Assembly: GCF_015710975.1 (NCBI RefSeq)
Contig: NZ_CP049783.1
Location: forward strand, 5,179,001-5,243,000
Source of the DNA: Paenibacillus polymyxa
GTDB taxonomy: Bacteria > Bacillota > Bacilli > Paenibacillales > Paenibacillaceae
DNA length: 64,000 bases
Direction of reading: 5' to 3'
A model generated the notes under the pieces. That model had not been told where the DNA came from. It did not search any database and saw nothing but the letters and a program-made list of their open reading frames with translations. Positions within the stretch are counted from its first letter, which is position 1; each line of letters starts with the position of its first letter. Made by a program: the position numbers and the translations under genes. Shown here in pieces: positions 57,717 to 64,000 of this stretch.

Positions 57717-58040
57717 CTATTCTTCCATCTCCGTCTGCGGATGATATAGATATTGATCCAGCGGGATACGTCCGTTTGCATTAAACTGTATGCCCTCTTC
57801 TTCCAAGTACAGGCGCTGCAGGGATGCGGACTCATCCTCCTGCAAAGCAATCTCGCCCAAGCGGTTGACTACTCTATGCCATGGAAGTCGATGTTTTTGG
57901 CTCAGTGTATGCAAAATTCGCACCACCTGTCTAGCACCTCTTGGGCTTCCGGCCTCTGCCGCAATTTGACCATAAGTCATTACTTTTCCCTCAGGGATCA
58001 GCAATATAATCTGAAGCACTCGGGCAGTGAAAGGCTGCAT
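57717..58040 (-). CDS. Alkyltransferase-like protein (ATL), MGMT C-terminal domain without the catalytic cysteine
   Basis: 107 residues. It has the DNA-binding domain of O6-alkylguanine-DNA alkyltransferases, with TYGQIAAEAG, the GSPRGARQV helix and the active-site motif as PWHRVV (Trp54) instead of PCHRVV. Cys-to-Trp is diagnostic of ATL proteins, which bind O6-alkylguanine and flag it for nucleotide excision repair without removing the alkyl group. The ATG at 58040 has GGAGG 9 nt upstream. It is monocistronic, between two terminators. Confidence 0.92.
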   Translation of the reverse strand: MQPFTARVLQIILLIPEGKVMTYGQIAAEAGSPRGARQVVRILHTLSQKHRLPWHRVVNRLGEIALQEDESASLQRLYLEEEGIQFNANGRIPLDQYLYHPQTEMEE

Positions 58041-58100
58041 GTTCTAATTCCTCCGCGTTACTATTGCTTTTTTCCATTATTATAGCACCCTGAACAGAGG

Positions 58101-58140
58101 CCAAAAACCCCTGCTCCTACAAATGTAAGAAACAGGGGGG
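58101..58140 (-). terminator. Terminator of the acetylesterase gene
   Basis: CCCCTG (58108-58113) pairs with CAGGGG (58133-58138), with further partial pairing inside the loop. On the minus strand it is followed by five T. It lies just downstream of the acetylesterase stop. Confidence 0.65.
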
Positions 58141-58157
58141 GAACCTATCATTGCAAT

Positions 58158-59318
58158 TTAGAATCCACTCAGGCCCTGTCTTTTTAAATCCTGTGCTACC
58201 AATCGCGCCAGTTCCCTTGCACCCGCAAAGTTTGGATGTAGTGTATCACCGTTCATATACAAAGCCAGCGTAGCATCTTTGCCAATAGAGGTGAAATAAG
58301 CTGAACTAAGAACATTCAGATCGACTAAAGGCGTTTGTTCCTCTTGAGCCAGTGCCAAAATAGCGCTTCTATACCATCTGTTTTCAGCGTTGTGTACATT
58401 GTTAGCATTAAAGTCAGTGGCTCGGCCTTGCGGTGTTGACAGAATTACCGTCGCCCCCTTAGCCTTCACCTGCCGAATCATATCCCGCATCCAATCCTTA
58501 AACTCCGCTTCGCTTTCGTTATGCTTTGGATTGGTGTCATTAATGCCTAATTGGAGAATAAAATAATCCCCTGGCTTGATATATTGAACGATCGCCTCTA
58601 ACTGACCATCGTGATGGAAGCCTCTAGCAATCTGGCCCCCTGACGCCATATTGCGAATTTGAAAAGTATTCGTGTTTACAAACTCTGGCAGCAGTTGACC
58701 CCATCCTGCCTGCACACTGCTATCTAGCGGATAATAGTTACATACCGTAGAATCCCCGCCGATATAAATCGTGCGATTCGTAACTGGATTGCTAGACAAT
58801 TGCCTGATTTCCAGTGCACTGAGTGTGAAGACTGCGCCCTCTTTGCCTTCAGTAACTAGCAGATTTAATTGTCCGTCTGTCACTGGAATTTGAAAACGAT
58901 CCTTAGCCCCATTTCCCGTCATATTTATGACCTGATACACCCCTTCGGCCGCAACACTCGAACGAGAAGTATTTCCTAAAGTAACCGACACCTCATACAA
59001 ACCTGGAGGAAGATCGACGTCGAAAGTATTCTCGCTTTTCGTACCTGTAGCCAAGAATCGTACCGCATCACTTGCCACCCCAGTCCCCGATGCACTGACA
59101 TTACGCATATTCTCAGGGGTACGAAAGCCATAGCCACGTGCTGAGTCATAGGACACCGAAGCGCTCACTCCGGTATACCCCGTTTCGACCGTACCCCCGC
59201 CAAAATCAAACTTGTACTCGCCAGTTGATGCATGTGCCGGGGTAGCTATACCCAGCCCCGGCGCACCACATAAAAAGGCTGCTAAAAGCATACCAGTCAA
59301 TCCTTTTTTCCACTTCAT
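58158..59318 (-). CDS. Secreted rhamnogalacturonan acetylesterase (SGNH hydrolase, CE12-like)
   Basis: 386 residues. A signal peptide (1-30, cleavage AHA-S) is followed by a beta-rich N-terminal domain beginning YKFDFGGG (about 33-172) and an SGNH hydrolase domain. The nucleophile is in IYIGGDSTV (Ser190), the oxyanion Asn in LQLGINDTN, and the catalytic pair in DTLHP (Asp358, His361). The family removes acetyl groups from pectic rhamnogalacturonan I, fitting a plant-associated lifestyle. The ATG at 59318 has GGAGG 8 nt upstream. It is monocistronic with its own terminator. Confidence 0.88.
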   Translation of the reverse strand: MKWKKGLTGMLLAAFLCGAPGLGIATPAHASTGEYKFDFGGGTVETGYTGVSASVSYDSARGYGFRTPENMRNVSASGTGVASDAVRFLATGTKSENTFDVDLPPGLYEVSVTLGNTSRSSVAAEGVYQVINMTGNGAKDRFQIPVTDGQLNLLVTEGKEGAVFTLSALEIRQLSSNPVTNRTIYIGGDSTVCNYYPLDSSVQAGWGQLLPEFVNTNTFQIRNMASGGQIARGFHHDGQLEAIVQYIKPGDYFILQLGINDTNPKHNESEAEFKDWMRDMIRQVKAKGATVILSTPQGRATDFNANNVHNAENRWYRSAILALAQEEQTPLVDLNVLSSAYFTSIGKDATLALYMNGDTLHPNFAGARELARLVAQDLKRQGLSGF

Positions 59319-59522
59319 TCTTCATTCCTCCTCCAGATTTTTAATTGCATGAAGCAAAGAATATTTTTGTAAGCGTATACATAAAATTCTACCCATGGTT
59401 GCAGGGTTGTACCTATGTCATTCTTATGCAATTGAAAAGTAGCTTATTCGTTAAGCTGAACTTGTACTTGTCAGCCTGCATAGTGAGTATGATCCAGTAT
59501 ATTATATGCCTGTACACAAAAA

Positions 59523-59548
59523 AGCTTCGCAGATCCAACTGCGAAGCT
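59523..59548 (-). terminator. Terminator of the unknown beta-rich protein gene
   Basis: AGCTTCGCAG (59523-59532) pairs perfectly with CTGCGAAGCT (59539-59548), loop of 6. On the minus strand it is followed by six T. I see no gene in the rest of the 267-bp gap. Confidence 0.85.
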
Positions 59549-59585
59549 CCCTGAAGCAAAATTCCGTTAGTTCAAAACTACTGCA

Positions 59586-60008
59586 TTAATCCGAAACCAA
59601 AATCCCGTCGAAGCTCTCTGGACCTACTCGTATTGTACCCAGCAGGTTAGCTGATACAAAGGCTGTATACACCAATTGTGGCGTAATCGGTGGGTTAAAA
59701 TCATCTGCTGAGAACGCAATAACCTGTGGAGCTAATAAACTTAAATTAAAAGTTGACGTAGCCGAATAAACAACAGGGTCTGTTATCTGCGTACCTCTGA
59801 CAATAGTAATTGTAATCCCCACTAAATCAAGTGGAATTTGAAGAGATATAGTTCCTTTAAGCAGAACCCGTGGTGTACCTGTAGCTCCTTGGGTGTTTAA
59901 TCCGATCTGTCCGAACAATTGCGGCGTATTTAAAAGAGTGATTGGGATGGCAATAGAGTTGGCTGTCGAAGCATTTTGGGATGTTCTTCCATCAATAAAT
60001 GTTCCCAT
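59586..60008 (-). CDS. Uncharacterised beta-rich protein, 140 residues
   Basis: I do not recognise the family with certainty. There is no signal peptide. The composition (many Thr, Ile, Val, Leu and Asn, few charges, alternating hydrophobic residues) suggests a beta-sandwich, as in spore-surface or exosporium proteins. I chose the ATG at 60008, with GAGGAGGAG 5 nt upstream, over the longer frame to 60095. A CATAnnnTA motif upstream could be a sigma-K -10, but no correctly spaced -35 was seen. It is divergent from the CHRD-domain gene. Confidence 0.6.
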   Translation of the reverse strand: MGTFIDGRTSQNASTANSIAIPITLLNTPQLFGQIGLNTQGATGTPRVLLKGTISLQIPLDLVGITITIVRGTQITDPVVYSATSTFNLSLLAPQVIAFSADDFNPPITPQLVYTAFVSANLLGTIRVGPESFDGILVSD

Positions 60009-60176
60009 AGTTTCTCCTCCTCTCTCTATCAGATACTCATAATCTATGAAAAAATCAGTTTTGTGCTTGGACTGAATAACTTGTAAAACACACAACTTCT
60101 GATGAATAGGCGAATGTACAGCCCCTTCTCTGATCCTGTGAATACACTAAACCAACACTGGGAAAGGAGGGACGTA

Positions 60177-60602
60177 ATGTCCAATAAGTTTAGAGCCACG
60201 TTGAGGGGGGCTAATGAAGTGCCTCCTGTCAGAACGAATGCGACAGGAACTGCGGAATTTCGTTACCGTCCAGCGAGCCAGCAATTAAGCTTTGAGCTGA
60301 CGGTTCGCAATATTTCACGGGTAACTGAAGCGCACATTCATCTGGGACGAAGAGGTGAAAATGGTCCTGTTGTTGCTACACTGTTTGGCCCTTCGAAGTT
60401 TGGGATTACCGTAAGAAGAGGTGTCGTTACCGGCGTGCTGCGTGCAATTGATCTTACCGGTCCACTCAGAGGCAGAACCATTAATGATTTGGTATGCCAA
60501 ATTAGAGAGGGCAATGCCTACGTCAACGTCCACACGATCCGTCATCCGAACGGTGCCATTCGTGGGCAAATCAGACGCGCACCTATCAAACGTTGCAAAT
60601 AA
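60177..60602 (+). CDS. CHRD-domain protein
   Basis: 141 residues, almost all one CHRD domain: FRATLRGANEVPPV near the start, AHIHLGRRGENGPVVATLF in the middle and VNVHTIRHPNGAIRGQI at the end. CHRD domains occur in chordin and many bacterial proteins of unknown role. No signal peptide is visible, but the Arg-rich composition and pairing with a beta-rich neighbour suggest a surface or spore-layer protein. The ATG at 60177 has AAGGAGG 6 nt upstream; the frame opens at 60102 without support. Confidence 0.85.
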   Translation: MSNKFRATLRGANEVPPVRTNATGTAEFRYRPASQQLSFELTVRNISRVTEAHIHLGRRGENGPVVATLFGPSKFGITVRRGVVTGVLRAIDLTGPLRGRTINDLVCQIREGNAYVNVHTIRHPNGAIRGQIRRAPIKRCK

Positions 60603-60620
60603 CGAATGAACATGAGTACT

Positions 60621-60668
60621 AAAAAGAACTTCCATGCTGCTCATTTTGAGCCTATGGAAGTTCTTTTT
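60621..60668 (+). terminator. Terminator of the CHRD-domain gene
   Basis: A 15-bp stem (60621-60635 with 60654-60668, core AAGAACTTCCAT) is followed by a T-run. Confidence 0.85.
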
Positions 60669-60673
60669 TTTAA

Positions 60674-60738
60674 TTCTTAACAAAAGTTAAGAAGTTCATA
60701 AGCGATTCTTAAGCCGCTCCCTTTCAGGTTGTTAAGAA
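60674..60738 (+). promoter_or_regulatory. Cluster of TTCTTAA/TTAAGAA half-sites upstream of the acyltransferase gene
   Basis: An 8-bp inverted repeat TTCTTAAC-AAAA-GTTAAGAA lies at 60674-60693. TTCTTAA recurs at 60706 and TTAAGAA at 60732. Four copies of one heptamer in 65 bp, directly ahead of a gene next to a two-component system, suggest an operator. The rest of the 199-bp gap shows no clear promoter. Confidence 0.45.
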
Positions 60739-60801
60739 CTTTATCTTTTAATAGAAAGAGTTCAACAAGATACAGTTCACTACTGAAAGGAAATGAAGCT
60801 T

Positions 60802-61995
60802 ATGAAGCCTACGACCAAAGAAAAAATTCCTGAATTACAGTTGGTCAGAGCCATGGCGATTTTAGCCGTCTTAATGGTACATGCCACTTCCTATGCAACA
60901 GTCCAACTTACAAATTCCAGCCTTTATGTTGTATATAATGCGCTCAATGTGTTGATGAAGTACGGTACCCCTGTATTTATCGCGCTTAGCAGTATGGTGC
61001 TGTTCTATAACTATAAGGATCGTCCGCTGGGACGACAGCTCTTGAGGCGCTTTTATAAGCAGAGATTGCTGTACATCCTCTTACCTTATGTCATGTTTTC
61101 TCTGTTTTATTTCATCCTGTCCCTTATGGCTGGCAGTACCGAACCATGGAGTATAATTACACTTGCGGAAAACCTTGCTCTGAAACTGGTTACGGGCAAA
61201 GCGTACACCCATTTATATTATATTTTTATCATGATGCAATTTTATCTTGCATTTCCATGCATACTGTGGCTGTTCCAGCGTTATCGGCAATTTCCGCAAT
61301 GGTCTATTGTCATTGGGCTGCTGCTACAGTGGTCATTTATAATTAGCAACAAATTTCTTTTTCAGGTTCAAAATAAAGGCAGCTGGGCGCTGTCCTATGT
61401 GGCCTGCTACATGCTGGGCGCAGCTCTCGGCTATTACTATCCCCAGCTTCGAACTTGGTTTCTGGTACGTAAGGAGGAACGAAGCTTTACAAGTATGCTG
61501 ACATGGATCGCAATTTGGGCTTTATGGCTGATTTCAGCCACCATTCATGTCTATATGTGGTACGAAAATAGATTGTACGGAACCTCGTACAATTCGCTAG
61601 TTTTTGAACTTATGTATAACATGTACAGCCTGTCTAGTACGCTGGTATTACTACAGATTTCCTTTTTAATGTATAGAAGACAACATTCCTTTGTCATTCG
61701 CAAGCTGGAACGTCTGGGCACACTGTCCTTTGGTGTGTATCTCATACATCCATTTTTCCTACTCTTGTATCGGCAGTTTTCACCACACATTGGCTCACCG
61801 CAGCTTATTCATGTGTGGTACGCTGGAGGTTTTTTCTGTGCACTTCTTTGTTCTTGGCTCGTCGTGTCGGTCATCGCCCGCTTCCTGCCATGTGCTTGGA
61901 TTTTGTTTGGTCAGCTACCGGGCATAGGAAAAAGGAAATCCCCGCGAGAAGAGCGCATGTCTTCGCCCGAAACGCTACTATTCAAAGGCCGATGA
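60802..61995 (+). CDS. Membrane acyltransferase, acyltransferase-3 (OafA/YrhL-like) family
   Basis: 397 residues, polytopic with about ten hydrophobic helices. The N-terminus ELQLVRAMAILAVLMVHATSY carries the family's R-A-x-A-x-x-x-V-x-x-H pattern. Such proteins O-acylate wall polymers, exopolysaccharides or lipids; the substrate is unknown. I preferred the ATG at 60802 because the AAAGGA site is only 1 nt from the ATG at 60793. The C-terminal tail is basic and cytoplasmic. It is followed after 107 bp by a VanRS-like two-component system on the same strand, which may control it. Confidence 0.85.
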   Translation: MKPTTKEKIPELQLVRAMAILAVLMVHATSYATVQLTNSSLYVVYNALNVLMKYGTPVFIALSSMVLFYNYKDRPLGRQLLRRFYKQRLLYILLPYVMFSLFYFILSLMAGSTEPWSIITLAENLALKLVTGKAYTHLYYIFIMMQFYLAFPCILWLFQRYRQFPQWSIVIGLLLQWSFIISNKFLFQVQNKGSWALSYVACYMLGAALGYYYPQLRTWFLVRKEERSFTSMLTWIAIWALWLISATIHVYMWYENRLYGTSYNSLVFELMYNMYSLSSTLVLLQISFLMYRRQHSFVIRKLERLGTLSFGVYLIHPFFLLLYRQFSPHIGSPQLIHVWYAGGFFCALLCSWLVVSVIARFLPCAWILFGQLPGIGKRKSPREERMSSPETLLFKGR

Positions 61996-62102
61996 TATCC
62001 AACAAACGACCTGAGAAGAGTGTCCATAGCCTCCATCGCCAAAAAGGTATATAATACGCCCATATTGTATACTGCTGGAAAGAACAGAAAGGGTGCACAA
62101 CC

Positions 62103-62813
62103 ATGCATAACATGCATAACGGAACCATTTTATTAGTAGACGATGAACCTGAAATTATTAAGCTCATGCAAATATATTTAGAAAATGAAGGATATCGCTT
62201 GCTCATGGCACGGGACGGACTGGAAGCGCTGGAGCAGGTTAATCGGGAACAGATAGATGTAATGGTGCTGGATGTGATGATGCCCAACATGGACGGGATT
62301 GAAGCCTGCATGAAAATCAGGGAAACCGAGCATTTTCCGATCATTATGTTGTCTGCGAAGGGACAAGATATGGACAAAATTACAGGGCTTAGCGTTGGGG
62401 CCGATGATTATGTCACCAAGCCGTTCAGCCCGCTGGAGCTAGTGGCACGCATCAAATCCCAGCTACGTAGAGTACGGAAATATACCCACTCCTCTCCTAT
62501 ATTGGAGCATGAAATGGTACTGGATGAACTCTCCATTAACACTGTTACACATGAGGTCACTCTCGCTGGAGAATCCGTTAAGCTGACTCCGCGTGAATTC
62601 GCTATTGTTGAGCTTTTGGCTCGACACCGGGGTCAAGTGCTGAGCATGGAGCAGATTTATGAGAAGGTCTGGAAGGAACAATATCTGGAATCCAACAAAA
62701 CGCTAATGGTACATGTGCGTAAAATTCGCGAGAAAATTGAGACTGATCCGCGAAAGCCCAAATACCTGAAAACAGTGTGGGGCATCGGCTATAAAATGGA
62801 AAAATTCGATTAA
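62103..62813 (+). CDS. OmpR-family response regulator, VanR-like
   Basis: 236 residues. The receiver domain (1-120) has Asp13/14, phospho-acceptor Asp57 in VLDVMMPNMDG and Lys106 in TKPF. The C-terminal winged helix (about 140-232, KLTPREFAIVELLARHRGQVLS) is the OmpR type. It resembles VanR and similar regulators of cell-envelope genes. The kinase gene follows 15 bp downstream. The ATG at 62103 has AAAGGG about 9 nt upstream. Confidence 0.92.
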   Translation: MHNMHNGTILLVDDEPEIIKLMQIYLENEGYRLLMARDGLEALEQVNREQIDVMVLDVMMPNMDGIEACMKIRETEHFPIIMLSAKGQDMDKITGLSVGADDYVTKPFSPLELVARIKSQLRRVRKYTHSSPILEHEMVLDELSINTVTHEVTLAGESVKLTPREFAIVELLARHRGQVLSMEQIYEKVWKEQYLESNKTLMVHVRKIREKIETDPRKPKYLKTVWGIGYKMEKFD

Positions 62814-62828
62814 TGGAGGACTTGCGTC

Positions 62829-63935
62829 TTGAAGGCAAAACGATACGATACGCTGGGATGGAAGCTGGCAGCCCTTAGCCTTGCCGCCTTCACTTTAACT
62901 GGACTAATTTTAATGGTGTTTTATTATGGAGCGTCTTTGCTGTTATGGCTGAATCCCTCGCGTTCTTTTTTTGGCACTCGGCTGATCCGCTGGACCGTCA
63001 ATCACATTGGTTCCTCACTGATCTTGCTGGTGTGTGGGCTGCCTTTATATATTTATTTCTTTTTCCTTTTTACCAAAAATACGATTGGCTATCTACGCGA
63101 GATTACGACAGGGATGCAGAATTTCGCGGACGGAAATTTATCCTATTCGATTCCGGTATCTTCCGCAGATGAACTGGCAACCTTGGCAAAAAATATGAAC
63201 ACCATGGCAGACAAGCTCCGTCTTTCAATAGAAGAAGAACGGGCTTCCGCCAAAGCGAAAAACGACCTGATCACTGGTGTATCCCACGATCTTCGCACCC
63301 CGCTAACATCGGTGATTGGCTTTTTGGAGTATATTGAAACCGACCGTTACCGGGATGAAATTGAGCTACGCTATTATGTAAACATTGCTTATGAAAAATC
63401 GCTGACGCTTAAAAAGCTGATCGACGAGTTATTTGAATACACGCGTGTGAGTGGTGGTAGCCTGCCACTGGAGCTGGAGCCTGTAGACCTCGGCAAATTG
63501 CTCACTCAACTTGCTGAGGAATTTGTACCCTCACTGGAACAGGCGGACATGTCCTATCGTGTCCGAATCGTTGAGCCTGTTCGGATTTTGGCCGACACGG
63601 ACGAGCTGGTGCGCCTGTATGAAAATTTATTTTCCAATGCGATTCGATACGGAAAGGATGGCAAGCGTCTCGATATCACGATAGGACGTGAAGGCGATGA
63701 AGCGATAGTGATCTGCACCAACTACGGCACCCCGATTCCACCGGAAGATGTCCCACATCTCTTTGAACGGTTTTACAGAGTGGACAAATCACGCTCCAAG
63801 GAAACCGGAGGTACCGGGCTGGGCCTTGCTATTACCAAAAGCATTACCGAACTGCACAATGGCCGCATTTCGGTTAGGAGCAATCGTAGACAAACGGATT
63901 TTGAAACCCGTTTTCCGATCTATCGCGCCCGTTAG
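62829..63935 (+). CDS. Sensor histidine kinase, VanS-like
   Basis: 368 residues. Two membrane helices (about 12-38 and 58-82) flank a short extracellular loop, followed by a HAMP domain (about 83-135) and HisKA with phospho-acceptor His153 in VSHDLRTPLT. The ATPase domain has an N-box ENLFSNAIRYG and G-box GGTGLGLAI. Start is TTG at 62829, with GGAGG 9 nt upstream. The small external loop suggests intramembrane sensing of envelope stress rather than a large ligand. It is the partner of the regulator encoded just upstream. The last 65 bp of the window after it hold nothing I can identify. Confidence 0.92.
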   Translation: MKAKRYDTLGWKLAALSLAAFTLTGLILMVFYYGASLLLWLNPSRSFFGTRLIRWTVNHIGSSLILLVCGLPLYIYFFFLFTKNTIGYLREITTGMQNFADGNLSYSIPVSSADELATLAKNMNTMADKLRLSIEEERASAKAKNDLITGVSHDLRTPLTSVIGFLEYIETDRYRDEIELRYYVNIAYEKSLTLKKLIDELFEYTRVSGGSLPLELEPVDLGKLLTQLAEEFVPSLEQADMSYRVRIVEPVRILADTDELVRLYENLFSNAIRYGKDGKRLDITIGREGDEAIVICTNYGTPIPPEDVPHLFERFYRVDKSRSKETGGTGLGLAITKSITELHNGRISVRSNRRQTDFETRFPIYRAR

Positions 63936-64000
63936 ACGGGCAGTATAACGCTAACCAACCAACAACGTATAAACGATACCTGGTCCGTGTACACCAATCG

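Noticed and set aside
61982..62377. 131-codon minus-strand frame over the response-regulator start
   Set aside because: It is antisense to the well-supported regulator gene, with no ribosome site or domain.

Overview
The window looks like a chromosomal segment of a Paenibacillus of the P. polymyxa/P. terrae group. The evidence is a tridecaptin-type lipopeptide locus next to low-GC Gram-positive housekeeping genes (glpX, a PPDK regulatory protein, ccpN), strong AGGAGG ribosome sites and frequent TTG/GTG starts. The species assignment is an inference.

Region 1 (about 1-48781, all minus strand) is a nonribosomal peptide cluster read right to left: type II thioesterase, two ABC exporters, a ten-module synthetase ending in an extra condensation domain, and the start of a second synthetase that runs off the left edge. 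Specificity codes read from the adenylation domains give Val, Dab, Gly, Ser, aromatic, Ser, Dab, Dab, aromatic, Glu. Epimerisation domains follow modules 1, 2, 3, 4, 5 and 8. This is the order and chirality I know for tridecaptin A1 (acyl-D-Val-D-Dab-Gly-D-Ser-D-Trp-Ser-Dab-D-Dab-Phe-Glu-Val-D-aIle-Ala), so modules 11-13 should lie to the left of the window. The ten-module gene is broken into three open frames by two single-base deletions (near 16065-16068 and 22790). Restoring one base at each gives one frame of exactly 14,134 codons. These are either assembly errors in repetitive DNA or real inactivating lesions.

Region 2 (48782-49594) is a long AT-rich gap with several palindromes, presumably the control region of the cluster. 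Region 3 (49595-52320) is a central-metabolism block on the minus strand: class II fructose-1,6-bisphosphatase, the PPDK regulatory kinase/phosphorylase and the gluconeogenesis repressor CcpN. The last appears to start at an ATC codon behind a good promoter and ribosome site.

Region 4 (52406-57346) is a four-gene MacA-MacB-TolC-like export operon on the minus strand, preceded by an 11-bp-periodic repeat array typical of OmpR-family regulators. Region 5 (57347-60668) holds a 62-residue small protein, an alkyltransferase-like (ATL) DNA-lesion protein, a secreted rhamnogalacturonan acetylesterase, and a divergent pair encoding an unknown beta-rich protein and a CHRD-domain protein. Region 6 (60674-64000) is an acyltransferase-3 membrane protein followed by a VanR/VanS-like two-component system on the plus strand.

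Within the cluster, the exporters and thioesterase serve the synthetases (export or self-protection, and repair of mis-primed carriers). Most transcription units end in clear intrinsic terminators.
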